Source: Desulfocucumis palustris (GTDB lineage Bacteria; Bacillota; Desulfotomaculia; Desulfotomaculales; Desulfocucumaceae). Taken from it: DNA of 64,000 bases. Each line of letters opens with the position of its first letter. Positions within the stretch are counted from its first letter, which is position 1. Shown in pieces: positions 1 through 9,672 of this stretch. The notes under the pieces are model-generated. The model was not told the DNA's origin, ran no database searches, and saw nothing but the letters and a program-made list of their open reading frames with translations. The DNA lies in contig NZ_BFAV01000073.1 in the NCBI RefSeq assembly GCF_002933875.1, forward strand, positions 62,001 to 126,000, read 5' to 3'. Made by a program: the position numbers and the translations under genes.

Positions 1-1803
1 GAATTCTTTCTTGAGACGTCCATACTGGAACGCCTTACCGGTCCGCTGTGCGATGCGGTCACCGGCCGGTCCGGCAGCGCGGAATTGCTGGAAATGCTGG
101 TGAGAACCAATAGCTTTGTTTTTTCCCTGGATGAAGACGGGTGTTGGTACCGCTATCACCATCTCTTTGCCGAGTATCTTTACGGCCTGCTGCAGGAAAG
201 AAGGCCGTCCCGGCTGGCCGGCCTGCATCAGAAGGCCACTGAATGGTATGAAAATAACGGTTTCATACCTGAAGCCGTCAATCACTGCATGCGTGGAAAG
301 GATTTCAGCCGGGCCGCCCTGCTTATCGAGAGGCACGCGTCTGAAATATTGACCGGCAGGGCCACCATAACCCTGCAGGAATGGTTAAGGGCCTTGCCCG
401 AGGCTCTGGTAAGCGGGAGTATCATACTTTGTCTGGCCTATGCCTGGACCGGGATTCTTACCGAACAGCCGGAGGTGGTTGAAAGGTGGCTTCGAAGGGC
501 GGAGGAGGGCTTCCGGAAAGAAAGCGGGAAGCAAAGGGACCGGAACTGGCGGAATCAGATGACGGGAGAGATTGCTATAGTCAAGGCCTATCTGGCCACC
601 CGGCGCAGGGAGCTTGAGGAAATAATGCGGCTGGTGATGGATGCCCACCGTTATACCGGAGGCACCAGCTACTTTTTAAAAAATGTGGTTTTTAATAACC
701 TGGAGCCCAGCCTTTTGGGAGGGCTGTTCGGATGTTACGGCTATTTAAAGTTGAGGGCCGAAGCCGTAAAAAATAAACTCGACCAGAAAATAAGACAATT
801 CGCTGCGCCGTATGCGTACAACGGCTACTATCCGGTGGCGGAGGCCGAGTTCCATTACGAGCGAAATGATCTGGACAGGGCCTTAAAGTGCCTGATCATT
901 GGGATGAGTGAAGCGGAACGGTCAAAAAATCCCGGCGCCCTGGTTCCCGGCATATGTATAATGGCCAGGATACATAGCGTCCGGGGCAGGCTGGAAGAGG
1001 CAATCCAGGTGATTGCGGACGGGGAAGACAATATCCGGCCCTTCAACCAGCCCCAGTGGCTGCCTGTATTAGCCGCTGTAAAAGCCCGGCTGCAGCTTGA
1101 ACAGGGGGATATTGAAGCGGCGGAGCAATGGCTGAGAAACAGCCGGCTGAGTATATATGACCGCCTGAGCGTTGTGGGCGAATACGGCCATATCACCCTG
1201 GCCAGGATTTTAATTGCCCGGCAGAAATGGGACGACGCCCTGCTGCTGCTGACCGCCTGGATGGCCTTTGCCGAATCCGAGAACCGGCTGCCCAGTAAAA
1301 TTGAATTGTTGAACCTGCTGGCCATGGTCCGGCAGGCCAGGGGAGAAACGGGCAAGGCCATGGAGGCGCTGCAAAAATCCCTGGCCCTGGGCGAGGAAAA
1401 CGGTTATTTGCGTAGATTTGTGGACGAGGGAAGGCCCCTGGCGGCTTTACTCAGACAATTCACCCTCCGGCGTCGCAAGAATTCGGACGGTAAGGGCGGA
1501 GTATCCTCCCGGTATGTAAGTACCCTGCTCAATCTTGTTAAAAAAGATGCCGCAAGCCGGGGGCAGCCGGCATGGGGGGCTTCGCCCTCCGATATCACGG
1601 TAGTGCTGCGGGAACAGCTAACCAGGAGGGAAATTCAGGTGCTGGGGCTGATAGCCATGGAACTGAGCAATGCGGAAATAGCGGGAGAACTTTCCCTGGG
1701 GCTGAGTACCGTTAAAAATCATACCTCCAACATTTATGCCAAGCTGGGGGTCAGGAACCGCATCCAGGCGGTGGAGCGGGGGCGGGAACTTGGTATTTTG
1801 TGA
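1..1803 (+). CDS. MalT/LuxR-type transcriptional regulator, 5' end outside window
   Basis: The frame is open from base 1, so about 600 C-terminal residues are visible. They begin near the RYHHLFAEYL motif that follows the ATPase module in MalT-like (LAL) regulators. A long helical TPR-like region follows, then a basic linker and a LuxR/GerE helix-turn-helix at the very end (LTRREIQVLGLIA, LSTVKNHTSNIYAKLGV). By family knowledge, the missing N-terminus would be a STAND ATPase that binds an inducer, and the protein would activate transcription. The ligand and targets cannot be told. It is separated by about 320 bases from the next operon, so it may or may not control it. Confidence 0.85.
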   Translation, partial: EFFLETSILERLTGPLCDAVTGRSGSAELLEMLVRTNSFVFSLDEDGCWYRYHHLFAEYLYGLLQERRPSRLAGLHQKATEWYENNGFIPEAVNHCMRGKDFSRAALLIERHASEILTGRATITLQEWLRALPEALVSGSIILCLAYAWTGILTEQPEVVERWLRRAEEGFRKESGKQRDRNWRNQMTGEIAIVKAYLATRRRELEEIMRLVMDAHRYTGGTSYFLKNVVFNNLEPSLLGGLFGCYGYLKLRAEAVKNKLDQKIRQFAAPYAYNGYYPVAEAEFHYERNDLDRALKCLIIGMSEAERSKNPGALVPGICIMARIHSVRGRLEEAIQVIADGEDNIRPFNQPQWLPVLAAVKARLQLEQGDIEAAEQWLRNSRLSIYDRLSVVGEYGHITLARILIARQKWDDALLLLTAWMAFAESENRLPSKIELLNLLAMVRQARGETGKAMEALQKSLALGEENGYLRRFVDEGRPLAALLRQFTLRRRKNSDGKGGVSSRYVSTLLNLVKKDAASRGQPAWGASPSDITVVLREQLTRREIQVLGLIAMELSNAEIAGELSLGLSTVKNHTSNIYAKLGVRNRIQAVERGRELGIL

Positions 1804-2054
1804 CGGTGTCACGGCGGAGGACTTATCCGGGGAGTTAAGTTTCCTCAGCTGGTACCATAACTTGCGAGGTTTTAAATTATTATTTTCACGCCATGCGGCC
1901 CCGCTCCATATAAGTTTCCGGCAGGCGGTGAAGTTTGCCATCACCCATTTTTGCCCTAATCAGTACTTTTCCAGTACTTCGGGTGATTTCAAGGCAGTGC
2001 AATAAGTATATAATAATTATTCAGATTTAGTCGATTTTTGATAATTTTAGACTA

Positions 2055-2083
2055 TTTATGACTTTTTATGTCGGTCTTATAAT
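2055..2083 (+). promoter_or_regulatory. Possible promoter of the hydrogenase-sensor operon
   Basis: The gap 1804-2120 holds no gene. Its last 100 bases are AT-rich and contain a perfect -10 (TATAAT, 2078-2083) but only a poor -35 (TTTATG, 2055-2060), which would fit an activator-dependent promoter. Related words built around TTTAGTCGA, TTTTAGACTA and TTTATGACT occur just upstream at about 2026-2063 and might be binding sites. Confidence 0.35.
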
Positions 2084-2120
2084 GAAGGGAACATTCTTAT
2101 GATAACGGGGAGGCTGTGAA

Positions 2121-2495
2121 ATGTCAAAAATATTAATTGTTGATGATGAACCTCATATAAGAATTCTCCTGGAGCAAACCCTCGAAGAACTTGAGGATGA
2201 GGGAGTGGAATTGCTCAAGGCTGATAATGGGGAAGCCGCCCTGGATATTATCAGAAATGAAAAGCCGGAACTGGTTTTCCTGGATGTCATGATGCCTAAA
2301 ATGAACGGTTTTGAAGTTTGCGGAACCGTAAAGAAAGAACCGGGCATCAGTGATATTTTTATTATAATGCTCACTGCCAAGGGACAGGAATACGACAAGC
2401 AAAAGGGCGGCGAGGCGGGGGCCGATATTTATATGACCAAGCCCTTTAATCCCGATGAAATAATCGAAAAGGCCAAAGAAATTTTGGGGCTTTAA
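2121..2495 (+). CDS. Single-domain response regulator (CheY-like receiver)
   Basis: A 124-residue receiver domain and nothing else. All the landmarks are present: acidic pair D8/D9, phospho-acceptor D55 in LVFLDVMMP, T85, and K107 in MTKPF. With no DNA-binding output it should act by protein contact, as in a phosphorelay or with a chemotaxis-like partner. It lies 71 bases upstream of a hybrid histidine kinase and is probably its partner or relay component. A CCGGCA/TGCCGG hairpin without a T-run follows at about 2502-2522. The start is an ATG preceded by GGGGAGG. Confidence 0.9.
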   Translation: MSKILIVDDEPHIRILLEQTLEELEDEGVELLKADNGEAALDIIRNEKPELVFLDVMMPKMNGFEVCGTVKKEPGISDIFIIMLTAKGQEYDKQKGGEAGADIYMTKPFNPDEIIEKAKEILGL

Positions 2496-2566
2496 ATATT
2501 TTCCGGCAATTTAACTGCCGGGACATTTTGGGTCCGGATTGTTATGGGGGGAGAAAATAGAGGGTT

Positions 2567-5431
2567 ATGTTAAATGGAATTGTATACACGGATAAGGAAA
2601 AATGTGAGGCCTGTTCGGCCTGTCTGAGGGTATGCAGGACAAAGTCAATCATGATTAAGGACGGCAAATCCGAGATAATCAAAGAAAGCTGTTTGAATTG
2701 CGGCGCTTGTATTACTGTTTGCAGCAAGGGCGCAAAAAAATATAGAAACAGTATTGAGAAGGTTGAACAAATACTTGAAAACAAAAAAGCGGCCCTGATA
2801 TTGGCGCCCTCTTATGTAATTGTGGCTGTAAAAAAATATAATTGCACCCCCGAACAGTTTTGCACAGCATTAAGAGAACTGGGTTTTAAACTGGTATATG
2901 AATCGAGTTTTGGAGCGGATGTCGTTACAAAGGTGTACATAGATTATATAAATGACCAGATCAATAAGAGGGGCAGGGAGAAAACCAATGTGATCACCAG
3001 CCCGTGCCCGTCACTTATGAACTATGTTGAAAAGCACACACCGGAGCTGCTGGATAATTTCGCGCCAATTTTAAGCCCCATGGCGGCCCAGGCCGTTATT
3101 GTCAGGCACTGGAACGGTGAGGAAACAGCCATAGTGGGGGCCAGCCCGTGCATGGCCAAAAAATCTGAATTGCTGGATGAAGAATTGGGTCTCTATGCTG
3201 AAAAAATGACCTTTGAAGAATTGATAGAGCTTATTGACAGCCGGGGAATCATTCCGGCGAACCTGGAAGAATCCGAATTTGACGGCGTACAGCCTTTTTA
3301 CGGAGCGGGGTTTCCCATCTCCGGCGGTCTTACCAAAACCATGGAACAGTACGGCGCGGGAGCGGGGTTTGATCTTATCGGCAATAACTATCTGCTTGTG
3401 GAGGGTGAAGACCGCAGCATAAACTTTTTAAAAGGCATGGCCCGCAAAATAAATAAAGACGGCACTTTAACCGGGTACCCTTTACTGGTGGATATTTTGT
3501 ATTGTGAAGGCTGTATTCTAGGTAAGGCTCTGGGAGTCCGCAGTGATTTCTGGGAGAACAGGCGCATTATTTCGGAATATACCCGGAAGAGATTTAAAAA
3601 GGCTGTGCAGGGCGATCTGGTAAGGGAGTACAAGGGGTACTCCGTGTTGGTGAAAAATACGGCCCAGGCTCCGGAGTTTGAAAAATGGCTGGAAATAGTG
3701 GAGCAATTGATTAAAGATAATAAATTTACCAGAACATGGAATAATGTCCATTACCATAAAAAGGAGCCCACTGAAAAAGAACTTAAATTCATACTTGAAT
3801 ATGACGGCAAGTATTCGGAAAAGGATGAGCTCAATTGCGGCGCCTGCGGCTATGAAACCTGCAGGGAGCGGGCCGTGGCTGTATTCAACGGGGAGAACGA
3901 ACTGGGGGGCTGCATTGTCCACATAAAATTTGAAGCCAAAACCTCCCTGGAAGAAAACAAAAGACTCCAGGAACTGGATCAAATGAAATCGGATTTTCTG
4001 TCCACGGTGTCCCATGAACTCCGGACACCGCTTACCTCCGTACTGGGCTTTTCCAAGATTATAAAGAAAAGGCTGGAGGAAGTGGTTTTTCCGGAGATAA
4101 AAACCGACGACAAAAAAGTTAACAGGGCCGTCAGGCAGATAAACGACAATGTTGATATTATTATTTCGGAAAGCCAGAGGCTAACCACCTTAATCAATGA
4201 TGTTCTGGACCTCTCCAAAATGGAGGCCGGTAAAATTGAATGGAAAATGGAGCCTCTTTTTCTGGAGGAGGTTATTGACAGGGCCACTTCCGCGACCACG
4301 TCTCTTTTTGAACAAAAGGGGCTTGAACTTATAAAGGATGTGGAAGAGGGATTGCCGCAAATACTGGGGGACGGGGACAGGTTAATCCAAACGGTGATAA
4401 ACCTTATTTCCAATGCGGTCAAATTCACCGACAGTGGTACGGTCACCTGCAGGGCCAAAAGGGTTGACGGTGAAGTGGTGGTGGGCATTATAGACACGGG
4501 TATCGGGATAGCCGGGGATGACCTGGAAAAGGTATTTGAGAAATTTAAGCAGGTGGGGGACACCCTTACCGACAAACCCAAGGGAACCGGGCTTGGATTG
4601 CCTATTTGCAAACAAATTGTCGAGCAGCATGGCGGCAGGATCTGGGTGGAAAGCGAGCCCGGGAAGGGGAGCACCTTTTCATTCGCAATTCCCCTGCAAT
4701 CCGGTGAAAAAAATATAATTGAAAAAATAAACGTGGACAGCCTGGTCAAACAAATGAAAAAACAGGTGGCTGCCGCGGTGGAGGAGCGGACTGAGGGACG
4801 GAAAACCATACTGGTGGTGGACGATGACAACAATATCAGAAATCTTTTAAGACAGGAACTGGAAGTGGCGGGCTACTCCGTAATTGAGGCCGCGGATGGT
4901 GTGGAGGCCATCAATTTGATTAAAAAGGACATTCCCGACCTGATCCTGCTGGATGTTATGATGCCGAGGATGAGCGGGTTTGATGTGGCGGCGGTGCTTA
5001 AAAACGACCCTGTAACCATGAATATACCAATTGTGATAGTTTCCATTATCGAAAACAGGGAAAGGGGTTACAGCATCGGCGTCGACAGGTATTTTACAAA
5101 GCCGCTGAACACCGAGGAGCTGCTTAAAGAGATAGGGTTGCTTTTATCTCAGGGCGTGTCAAAGAAGAAGGTGCTTGTGGTTGACGAGGATAAATCCACT
5201 TTAAAAACCCTGGTTGATGTGTTGCAGGCAAGGGGTTACACGGTTGTCAAGGCCAGTGACACTGAGGAATGCATAAGCAAGGCGGTGGAGGAAAAACCCG
5301 ATATGATTATCCTCAACACACTTTTGTCGGAACGGCACGAGGTGGTGAAGACCCTGCGTCTTGAAAAGGGCCTGGAGAATGTTCTGTTTTTGTTCACGGG
5401 AAAAATTATTGAAAACCAGTGCGATGGCTAG
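2567..5431 (+). CDS. [FeFe]-hydrogenase-like sensor hybrid histidine kinase
   Basis: 954 residues, no membrane segment. Order: two [4Fe-4S] ferredoxin motifs (C13/16/19/23 and C42/45/48/52); an Fe-hydrogenase large-subunit C-terminal domain, about 70-380, with motif 1 TSPCPS (C147), motif 2 SPCMAKK (C195) and motif 3 YCEGC (C313, C316); a further Cys4 iron-sulfur domain (C424/427/432/449); HisKA with H483 in VSHELRTP; HATPase (DTGIGI, GTGLGL); receiver 1 with D796; receiver 2 with N917 where the phospho-acceptor Asp should be, and a shortened end. Motif 3 is CxxC, one residue shorter than CxxxC of catalytic enzymes, and the proton-channel Cys before C147 is Pro. By knowledge of sensory [FeFe] hydrogenases it senses H2 or redox state; catalysis is unlikely. 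It sits in one operon with a receiver, an HD-GYP protein and a chemoreceptor fusion. Confidence 0.88.
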   Translation: MLNGIVYTDKEKCEACSACLRVCRTKSIMIKDGKSEIIKESCLNCGACITVCSKGAKKYRNSIEKVEQILENKKAALILAPSYVIVAVKKYNCTPEQFCTALRELGFKLVYESSFGADVVTKVYIDYINDQINKRGREKTNVITSPCPSLMNYVEKHTPELLDNFAPILSPMAAQAVIVRHWNGEETAIVGASPCMAKKSELLDEELGLYAEKMTFEELIELIDSRGIIPANLEESEFDGVQPFYGAGFPISGGLTKTMEQYGAGAGFDLIGNNYLLVEGEDRSINFLKGMARKINKDGTLTGYPLLVDILYCEGCILGKALGVRSDFWENRRIISEYTRKRFKKAVQGDLVREYKGYSVLVKNTAQAPEFEKWLEIVEQLIKDNKFTRTWNNVHYHKKEPTEKELKFILEYDGKYSEKDELNCGACGYETCRERAVAVFNGENELGGCIVHIKFEAKTSLEENKRLQELDQMKSDFLSTVSHELRTPLTSVLGFSKIIKKRLEEVVFPEIKTDDKKVNRAVRQINDNVDIIISESQRLTTLINDVLDLSKMEAGKIEWKMEPLFLEEVIDRATSATTSLFEQKGLELIKDVEEGLPQILGDGDRLIQTVINLISNAVKFTDSGTVTCRAKRVDGEVVVGIIDTGIGIAGDDLEKVFEKFKQVGDTLTDKPKGTGLGLPICKQIVEQHGGRIWVESEPGKGSTFSFAIPLQSGEKNIIEKINVDSLVKQMKKQVAAAVEERTEGRKTILVVDDDNNIRNLLRQELEVAGYSVIEAADGVEAINLIKKDIPDLILLDVMMPRMSGFDVAAVLKNDPVTMNIPIVIVSIIENRERGYSIGVDRYFTKPLNTEELLKEIGLLLSQGVSKKKVLVVDEDKSTLKTLVDVLQARGYTVVKASDTEECISKAVEEKPDMIILNTLLSERHEVVKTLRLEKGLENVLFLFTGKIIENQCDG

Positions 5432-6837
5432 CACAATGCTTGGTTTGCTCCCGGGCGGCGGTTTTCAGTAAAGGGGGCATTAAAATACGGAAAGTAACCC
5501 TGAAAAACATAATTAAAAGGCAAGAGGTAGCGTCAATACTGGGAGATATAGCTCCGGTTGATGAGCTTGTCATAACCGATCCCGGCGGAAAGGCGCTTAT
5601 CGGCAATAATAATTCAGGCAAACCTTTGCCCGGCTGCCCGGTTAAGCTGGGGGAGGAAGTAATCGGCTGGGTTATGGGAGGGGAAAAGGCGGAGACCCTG
5701 GCTAAACTTCTCTCCTACCTGGCGGTTCAGGAGTTGGAGAAAAGGTCCCTGGCCCGGGAGACCCTGGAAAAGTACAAGGAAATTTCGGTTATTTATGATA
5801 TTACGGAAAAACTGGCTGCCAGCCTGGATCCGAAACAGGTATCCCAGTTGATTGTTGGAGAAGCGAAGAGGCTTATTCAGGCGGATAATATTTCCGTCAT
5901 GGTAATTGATGAGGATACGGGCTTGTACTCAATACTGGCCGCTTCGGGAACAGAGTACCATCCAAAGATTGGCTTTCAGCCGGGTAAGGGTATCGCGGGC
6001 AGCATAATTGCCTCGGGGAAAGGTGAAATAGTAAACGACGTTATTTCCGACCCAAGATACATAAGAGGTACTATAAAAATAAGCTCCATGATGTGCGCCC
6101 CCCTAAAAATAAAGGACAGGGTGATTGGGGCAATTAATGTCAGCAGCGCCCAGCCCCTGAATTATACCGCCGAAGACCTGAAAATTCTGTCCGCCCTGGC
6201 CCTGCAGTCCGCCGCCGCCATAGAAAACGCCAGACTTTACGACAGATTGAAGGATACATTTCTCACCGCGGTATACACCCTTGCCGAAACCATAGAAAAG
6301 AGGGACCCCTATACCGGGGGGCATACCAAAAGAGTTATGCAATACAGCCTGGCCATCGGAAAGGAACTGGGTCTTGCGGACGGCGATATGGAGAGGCTCA
6401 GGCTGGCGGCCATACTTCACGATGTGGGCAAGATCGGGATAAGGGATAATATTCTGCTAAAAAGCAGCAAATTAACCCTGGAAGAGTTCAGCCTGATTAA
6501 AATGCACACTATCTACGGGCAGCAGGTACTTAAGCATATTAAATATTTTAAAGATATTATACCAGGTGTGATGTATCACCACGAGCGCTTTGACGGTAAG
6601 GGTTATCCCGAAGGCCTGCGGGGCGAAGAGATAGACATCATTGCCAGGATAATTGCGGTGGCGGACAGCTATGACGCCATGACCACGGATCGGCCCTACA
6701 GAAAGGGACTGTGTCATGAGGCTGCTGTTGAGGAACTGAAAAGGTGCTCCGGCAGCCAATGGGACAGTGATGTGGTGGAAGCATTTCTGAGAATTGATGT
6801 ATCACAAACTTTAGGAGGCGGCAAGTTGTATGGATAA
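5419..6837 (+). CDS. GAF and HD-GYP domain protein, likely c-di-GMP phosphodiesterase
   Basis: The longest form starts at GTG 5419, overlapping the preceding gene by 13 bases. An AAGGGGGC site near 5472 could instead serve a non-ATG start further in, so the N-terminus is uncertain. There is a helical N-terminal part, then a GAF domain (about 130-275), then a full HD-GYP domain: H334-D335 in HDVGKIGI, H387-H388 in [11 protein letters not shown], and a conserved [13 protein letters not shown]. By family knowledge HD-GYP hydrolyses c-di-GMP at a di- or trinuclear metal centre; the GAF would supply ligand control. Position between two hydrogenase-like sensors suggests it is one output of the same signal. 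Confident on domains, less so on the signal. Confidence 0.85.
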   Translation: MRWLAQCLVCSRAAVFSKGGIKIRKVTLKNIIKRQEVASILGDIAPVDELVITDPGGKALIGNNNSGKPLPGCPVKLGEEVIGWVMGGEKAETLAKLLSYLAVQELEKRSLARETLEKYKEISVIYDITEKLAASLDPKQVSQLIVGEAKRLIQADNISVMVIDEDTGLYSILAASGTEYHPKIGFQPGKGIAGSIIASGKGEIVNDVISDPRYIRGTIKISSMMCAPLKIKDRVIGAINVSSAQPLNYTAEDLKILSALALQSAAAIENARLYDRLKDTFLTAVYTLAETIEKRDPYTGGHTKRVMQYSLAIGKELGLADGDMERLRLAAILHDVGKIGIRDNILLKSSKLTLEEFSLIKMHTIYGQQVLKHIKYFKDIIPGVMYHHERFDGKGYPEGLRGEEIDIIARIIAVADSYDAMTTDRPYRKGLCHEAAVEELKRCSGSQWDSDVVEAFLRIDVSQTLGGGKLYG

Positions 6838-8686
6838 GACAAAGGGAGTGATAACAACAGATGAAGAAAAGTGCGCCGGATGCAACAAGTGTATTCTGGA
6901 GTGCCCTGTGGAGCACGCCAATGTGGCATATTTAAAAGATGGGGAAAATAAGATCAAAGTTGATCAGGACAGATGCATCAACTGCGGTCACTGTATTGAA
7001 ATCTGCGACCATGGGGCAAGGGTATATTATGATGATACCGAGGATTTCTTCACCGATTTGCAAAAAGGGGTAAAAATATCGGTGCTGGCGGCGCCGGCGG
7101 TCAGACACAATTTTCCCGATTATAAAAAGCTGTTCGGATTCCTTAAATCCTTGGGGGTAAACCTTGTCTATGACGTATCCCTGGGAGCGGATATAACAAC
7201 CTGGGCATACATTAAGGCAATAAAGGAAATGAATCTGAATTCTGTTGTGGCCCAGCCCTGCCCGCCCATAGTTAATTATGCCCAAAAATATAAACCCTCT
7301 TTAATTAAAAACCTGGCGCCTGTTCACAGCCCGATGATGTGCACCGCCATCTATTTAAATAAATATATTAATGTTAAGGACAGACTGGCCTTTCTCTCTC
7401 CCTGCATTGCCAAGATCAACGAAATAAACGACAGTAATACCGGCGGGATGATCCAATACAATGTCACATACAGTAAGTTAAAGGATTATCTGGATAAAAA
7501 TAAGATTAACCTGAACTCCTATAACCAAAAGGATTTTGACGATATAGGGTGTGGAATAGGTTTAGCCTTCAGCAGGCCCGGGGGTTTGAGAGAAAATGTG
7601 CAGCATCATATTAATAATGCCTGGGTTAAACAGATTGAAGGAGTAAATCACGCATACGCTTATTTATCTGAATATTCCAAAAGAGTTTTTAGTGACAGCC
7701 GTATACCGCTAATTGTGGATGTTTTAAATTGCATCAACGGATGTAACCTTGGTACGGGAACCAATAAAGACGTATCAATTGATGATATAGATTATATGAC
7801 CAATCAGCTAAAACAGGACAAGCTCCTTCAAAAATCAAATAAAAAAATCTTTGGCCAGAGGGTGTACACTTTGTTTCATAAATTTGACAAAGAACTGGCA
7901 TTAAAAGATTTTTTCCGGGAATATCAAGACTTTTCCGCCGGCATCCACACGAGAGAACCCGGCATAAGTGAAATCAATGATATATTTAATAAATTATATA
8001 AACAGACAGAGCAATCCAGGGATATCAACTGCTTTTCCTGCGGGTATGGAAGTTGTCAAAAATTTGCCAGGTCAATATATAATAACGTGAACCATTATCA
8101 GAATTGTATTTATTATAATCGCAAGGGACTGGAAATGATGGCCAAAGAGAAGTCCCTCAGGGAAAATCTAAAAAATAAAGTGGCTGAAATAATCAATTCC
8201 ATGAGCCAGTTGGCCGCTGCCAATGAAGATAATGTCCGGGGCGTTAACAATGTGGGAAGAGAAACCGATTCGGTTTTGCAAATGGCCGCTGTTTTAAGAG
8301 AGACAATACACGACGTGAAGGACAAATTACTGGGTATTTCCAATGTGTCAAAGGATATTGTGGGTATAGCCGAGCAGACCAATCTGCTTGCCCTTAACGC
8401 TTCCATAGAAGCCGCCAGGGCCGGCGAGCATGGCCGGGGTTTTGCCGTGGTGGCTGAAGAAGTCCGCAAACTGTCGGACAATACCAAGAATACCGTGGAT
8501 TCCGCCCGGGTTAATGAAAAAGAGGCAATAACGCATATAGAGAAAATAATAGGCATGGCGGACGAGCTTGGCGCGAAGTTGAAACTTGTGAACAATGAAA
8601 CAGATAACATGATTGAAAATACGGAAAAACTGGCTGTGCGGGAGAAAGAAGTGGTTTCCCTCGCCAATTCCCTGCTGGATAATTAA
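6830..8686 (+). CDS. [FeFe]-hydrogenase-like domain fused to a methyl-accepting chemotaxis signalling domain
   Basis: 618 residues, soluble. The ATG overlaps the upstream stop by 8 bases and has AGGAGG at about 6812. Order: two [4Fe-4S] motifs (C15/18/21/25, C49/52/55/59); Fe-hydrogenase C-terminal domain with motif 1 QPCPP (C144), motif 2 LSPCIAK (C192) and motif 3 NCINGC (C301, C305, the canonical CxxxC spacing); a second Cys cluster domain (C401/404/409); then a chemoreceptor hairpin with tip [20 protein letters not shown] near 510-540. There is no periplasmic domain, HAMP or membrane helix, so the hydrogenase-like module replaces the usual sensor. Expected role: a cytoplasmic receptor reporting H2 or redox state to CheA/CheW, or to another partner. 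No che genes are in this window. Confidence 0.88.
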   Translation: MDKTKGVITTDEEKCAGCNKCILECPVEHANVAYLKDGENKIKVDQDRCINCGHCIEICDHGARVYYDDTEDFFTDLQKGVKISVLAAPAVRHNFPDYKKLFGFLKSLGVNLVYDVSLGADITTWAYIKAIKEMNLNSVVAQPCPPIVNYAQKYKPSLIKNLAPVHSPMMCTAIYLNKYINVKDRLAFLSPCIAKINEINDSNTGGMIQYNVTYSKLKDYLDKNKINLNSYNQKDFDDIGCGIGLAFSRPGGLRENVQHHINNAWVKQIEGVNHAYAYLSEYSKRVFSDSRIPLIVDVLNCINGCNLGTGTNKDVSIDDIDYMTNQLKQDKLLQKSNKKIFGQRVYTLFHKFDKELALKDFFREYQDFSAGIHTREPGISEINDIFNKLYKQTEQSRDINCFSCGYGSCQKFARSIYNNVNHYQNCIYYNRKGLEMMAKEKSLRENLKNKVAEIINSMSQLAAANEDNVRGVNNVGRETDSVLQMAAVLRETIHDVKDKLLGISNVSKDIVGIAEQTNLLALNASIEAARAGEHGRGFAVVAEEVRKLSDNTKNTVDSARVNEKEAITHIEKIIGMADELGAKLKLVNNETDNMIENTEKLAVREKEVVSLANSLLDN

Positions 8687-8789
8687 ACACCCCGCCCACC
8701 GCGCCGGTCCCGTGACCGCCGCCCGGGCTCCATAAATATGGGCGATTCCCCGGCGGCCGTACCAGGAGCCGCCGGACCTTTCATTTTTT

Positions 8790-8820
8790 AAGAGCCGGTT
8801 AACGGCTCTTTTATTTTTTT
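8790..8820 (+). terminator. Rho-independent terminator after the sensor operon
   Basis: AAGAGCCG, a 5-base loop GTTAA, and CGGCTCTT form a perfect 8-bp stem followed by TTATTTTTTT. It closes the 2121-8686 operon. The rest of 8687-8980 is GC-rich with no supported gene. Confidence 0.9.
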
Positions 8821-8980
8821 CAGCAGGTCCGGCCATACCGGTGAAGCACCATAAAAAATCCAGTGTTCTTCAGGCCGGGCCGGCTAAAAGCAGGAGCGGT
8901 CCGACAGGTTTGGTATCCTGAAGGGGCGGGCGGCCGGCGCTGTTCCGGCTGAAAATGCCCGGGCGGACACAAAAAATTTC

Positions 8981-9034
8981 TTGACTAAATGACTAATAAA
9001 AAATAAAATGAATTTGATAATGATTTTCATTATT
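8981..9034 (+). promoter_or_regulatory. feo promoter with Fur box 1
   Basis: TTGACT (8981-8986), 17 bases, TAAAAT (9004-9009). GATAATGATTTTCATTATT at 9016-9034 matches the 19-bp Fur consensus (GATAATGATAATCATTATC) in 16 of 19 positions and lies over the likely transcription start. Fe2+-Fur binding here would block feo transcription when iron is ample. Confidence 0.8.
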
Positions 9035-9113
9035 GTGTTTTGGGCATTGCCCACTATCTGAATATGATTGTTTTGTTTATGTTCAAAAGAACAAAAAATT
9101 TTCCGGCCATAGT

Positions 9114-9132
9114 GATAATGATAATCTTTATC
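9114..9132 (+). promoter_or_regulatory. Fur box 2 upstream of feoA
   Basis: GATAATGATAATCTTTATC matches the Fur 19-mer in 18 of 19 positions. It lies about 55 bases before the first feoA, roughly 100 bases below box 1, giving a two-operator arrangement. Confidence 0.82.
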
Positions 9133-9187
9133 CTTGAAAGCACTGTAAAAAACAGCAAAATGTTTTCTGATTTGAAAGGAGGATATT

Positions 9188-9409
9188 ATGAACAGGCCCT
9201 TGAGCAGCATTAAAAAAGGCAGCGTTGTTTACATCCAGAATATCGAAAGCTGTTCCCAGTGTAAACATCACCTGGAAGAGATGGGATTTATTCCGGGTAC
9301 TCCCGTGGAAGTTTGCCGCTGCTGTAATAAAGGCCCCCTTGTTGTAGCCATTCGTGGTGGGAAGATCATGCTGGGACAGGAAATGGCCCGGCATATCATG
9401 GTGAAATAA
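9188..9409 (+). CDS. feoA: FeoA-like protein, cysteine-rich variant
   Basis: 73 residues in the SH3-like FeoA fold: GSVVYIQNIE, LEEMGFIPGTPVEV, VAIRGGKIMLGQEMARHIMV. FeoA proteins support the FeoB ferrous iron channel from the cytosol. This copy has five cysteines in CSQC and CRCC, absent from the second copy, which could bind iron or a cluster (inference). ATG 9188 has AAAGGAGG just upstream. First gene of the Fur-box operon. Confidence 0.88.
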   Translation: MNRPLSSIKKGSVVYIQNIESCSQCKHHLEEMGFIPGTPVEVCRCCNKGPLVVAIRGGKIMLGQEMARHIMVK

Positions 9410-9429
9410 TTATTGAGAGGGGGTAGGAA

Positions 9430-9657
9430 ATGATTACTCTAAAAGACGCAAAACCAGGCCAGACGGTACTCGTGGACAGTGTCAAGGTAACGGGGCAGGC
9501 AAGGGGACGTTTTATGGCTATGGGAATTATGAAGGGGACCAGGCTCAAAGTAATTAAAGTGGCTCCCCTGGGCGACCCCATAGAGGTGCTGGTAAGGTCG
9601 TACAACCTGTCTTTTCGCAAGGCTGAAGCGGAACAGATCATCGTAAGCTTAGTATAA
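9430..9657 (+). CDS. feoA: FeoA, second copy
   Basis: 75 residues, a standard FeoA: MITLKDAKPGQTVLVDSVKV at the N-terminus, FMAMGIMKGTRLKVIKVAPL in the middle, and a final LSFRKAEAEQIIV. It lacks the cysteines of its neighbour. It is 20 bases after the first feoA and 15 before feoB, with a GAGGGGG site. Presumed role: cytosolic partner of FeoB for Fe2+ uptake. Two dissimilar FeoA genes before one FeoB is common in anaerobic Firmicutes. Confidence 0.9.
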   Translation: MITLKDAKPGQTVLVDSVKVTGQARGRFMAMGIMKGTRLKVIKVAPLGDPIEVLVRSYNLSFRKAEAEQIIVSLV

Positions 9658-9672
9658 GGAGGGATCAGCGAT

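Noticed and set aside
855-1361. Long reverse-strand frame inside the MalT-like gene
   Set aside because: It lies wholly opposite a well-supported coding region and its composition (Ser/Arg-rich) is that of an antisense shadow. The same holds for many other long opposite-strand frames, such as 3979-4833, 16091-16756 and 19486-20181.
2567-8686. Reading the two hydrogenase-like genes as catalytic [FeFe] hydrogenases
   Set aside because: Motif 1 lacks the proton-relay Cys, one copy has a shortened motif 3, and both are fused to signalling domains with no electron-transfer partners nearby.
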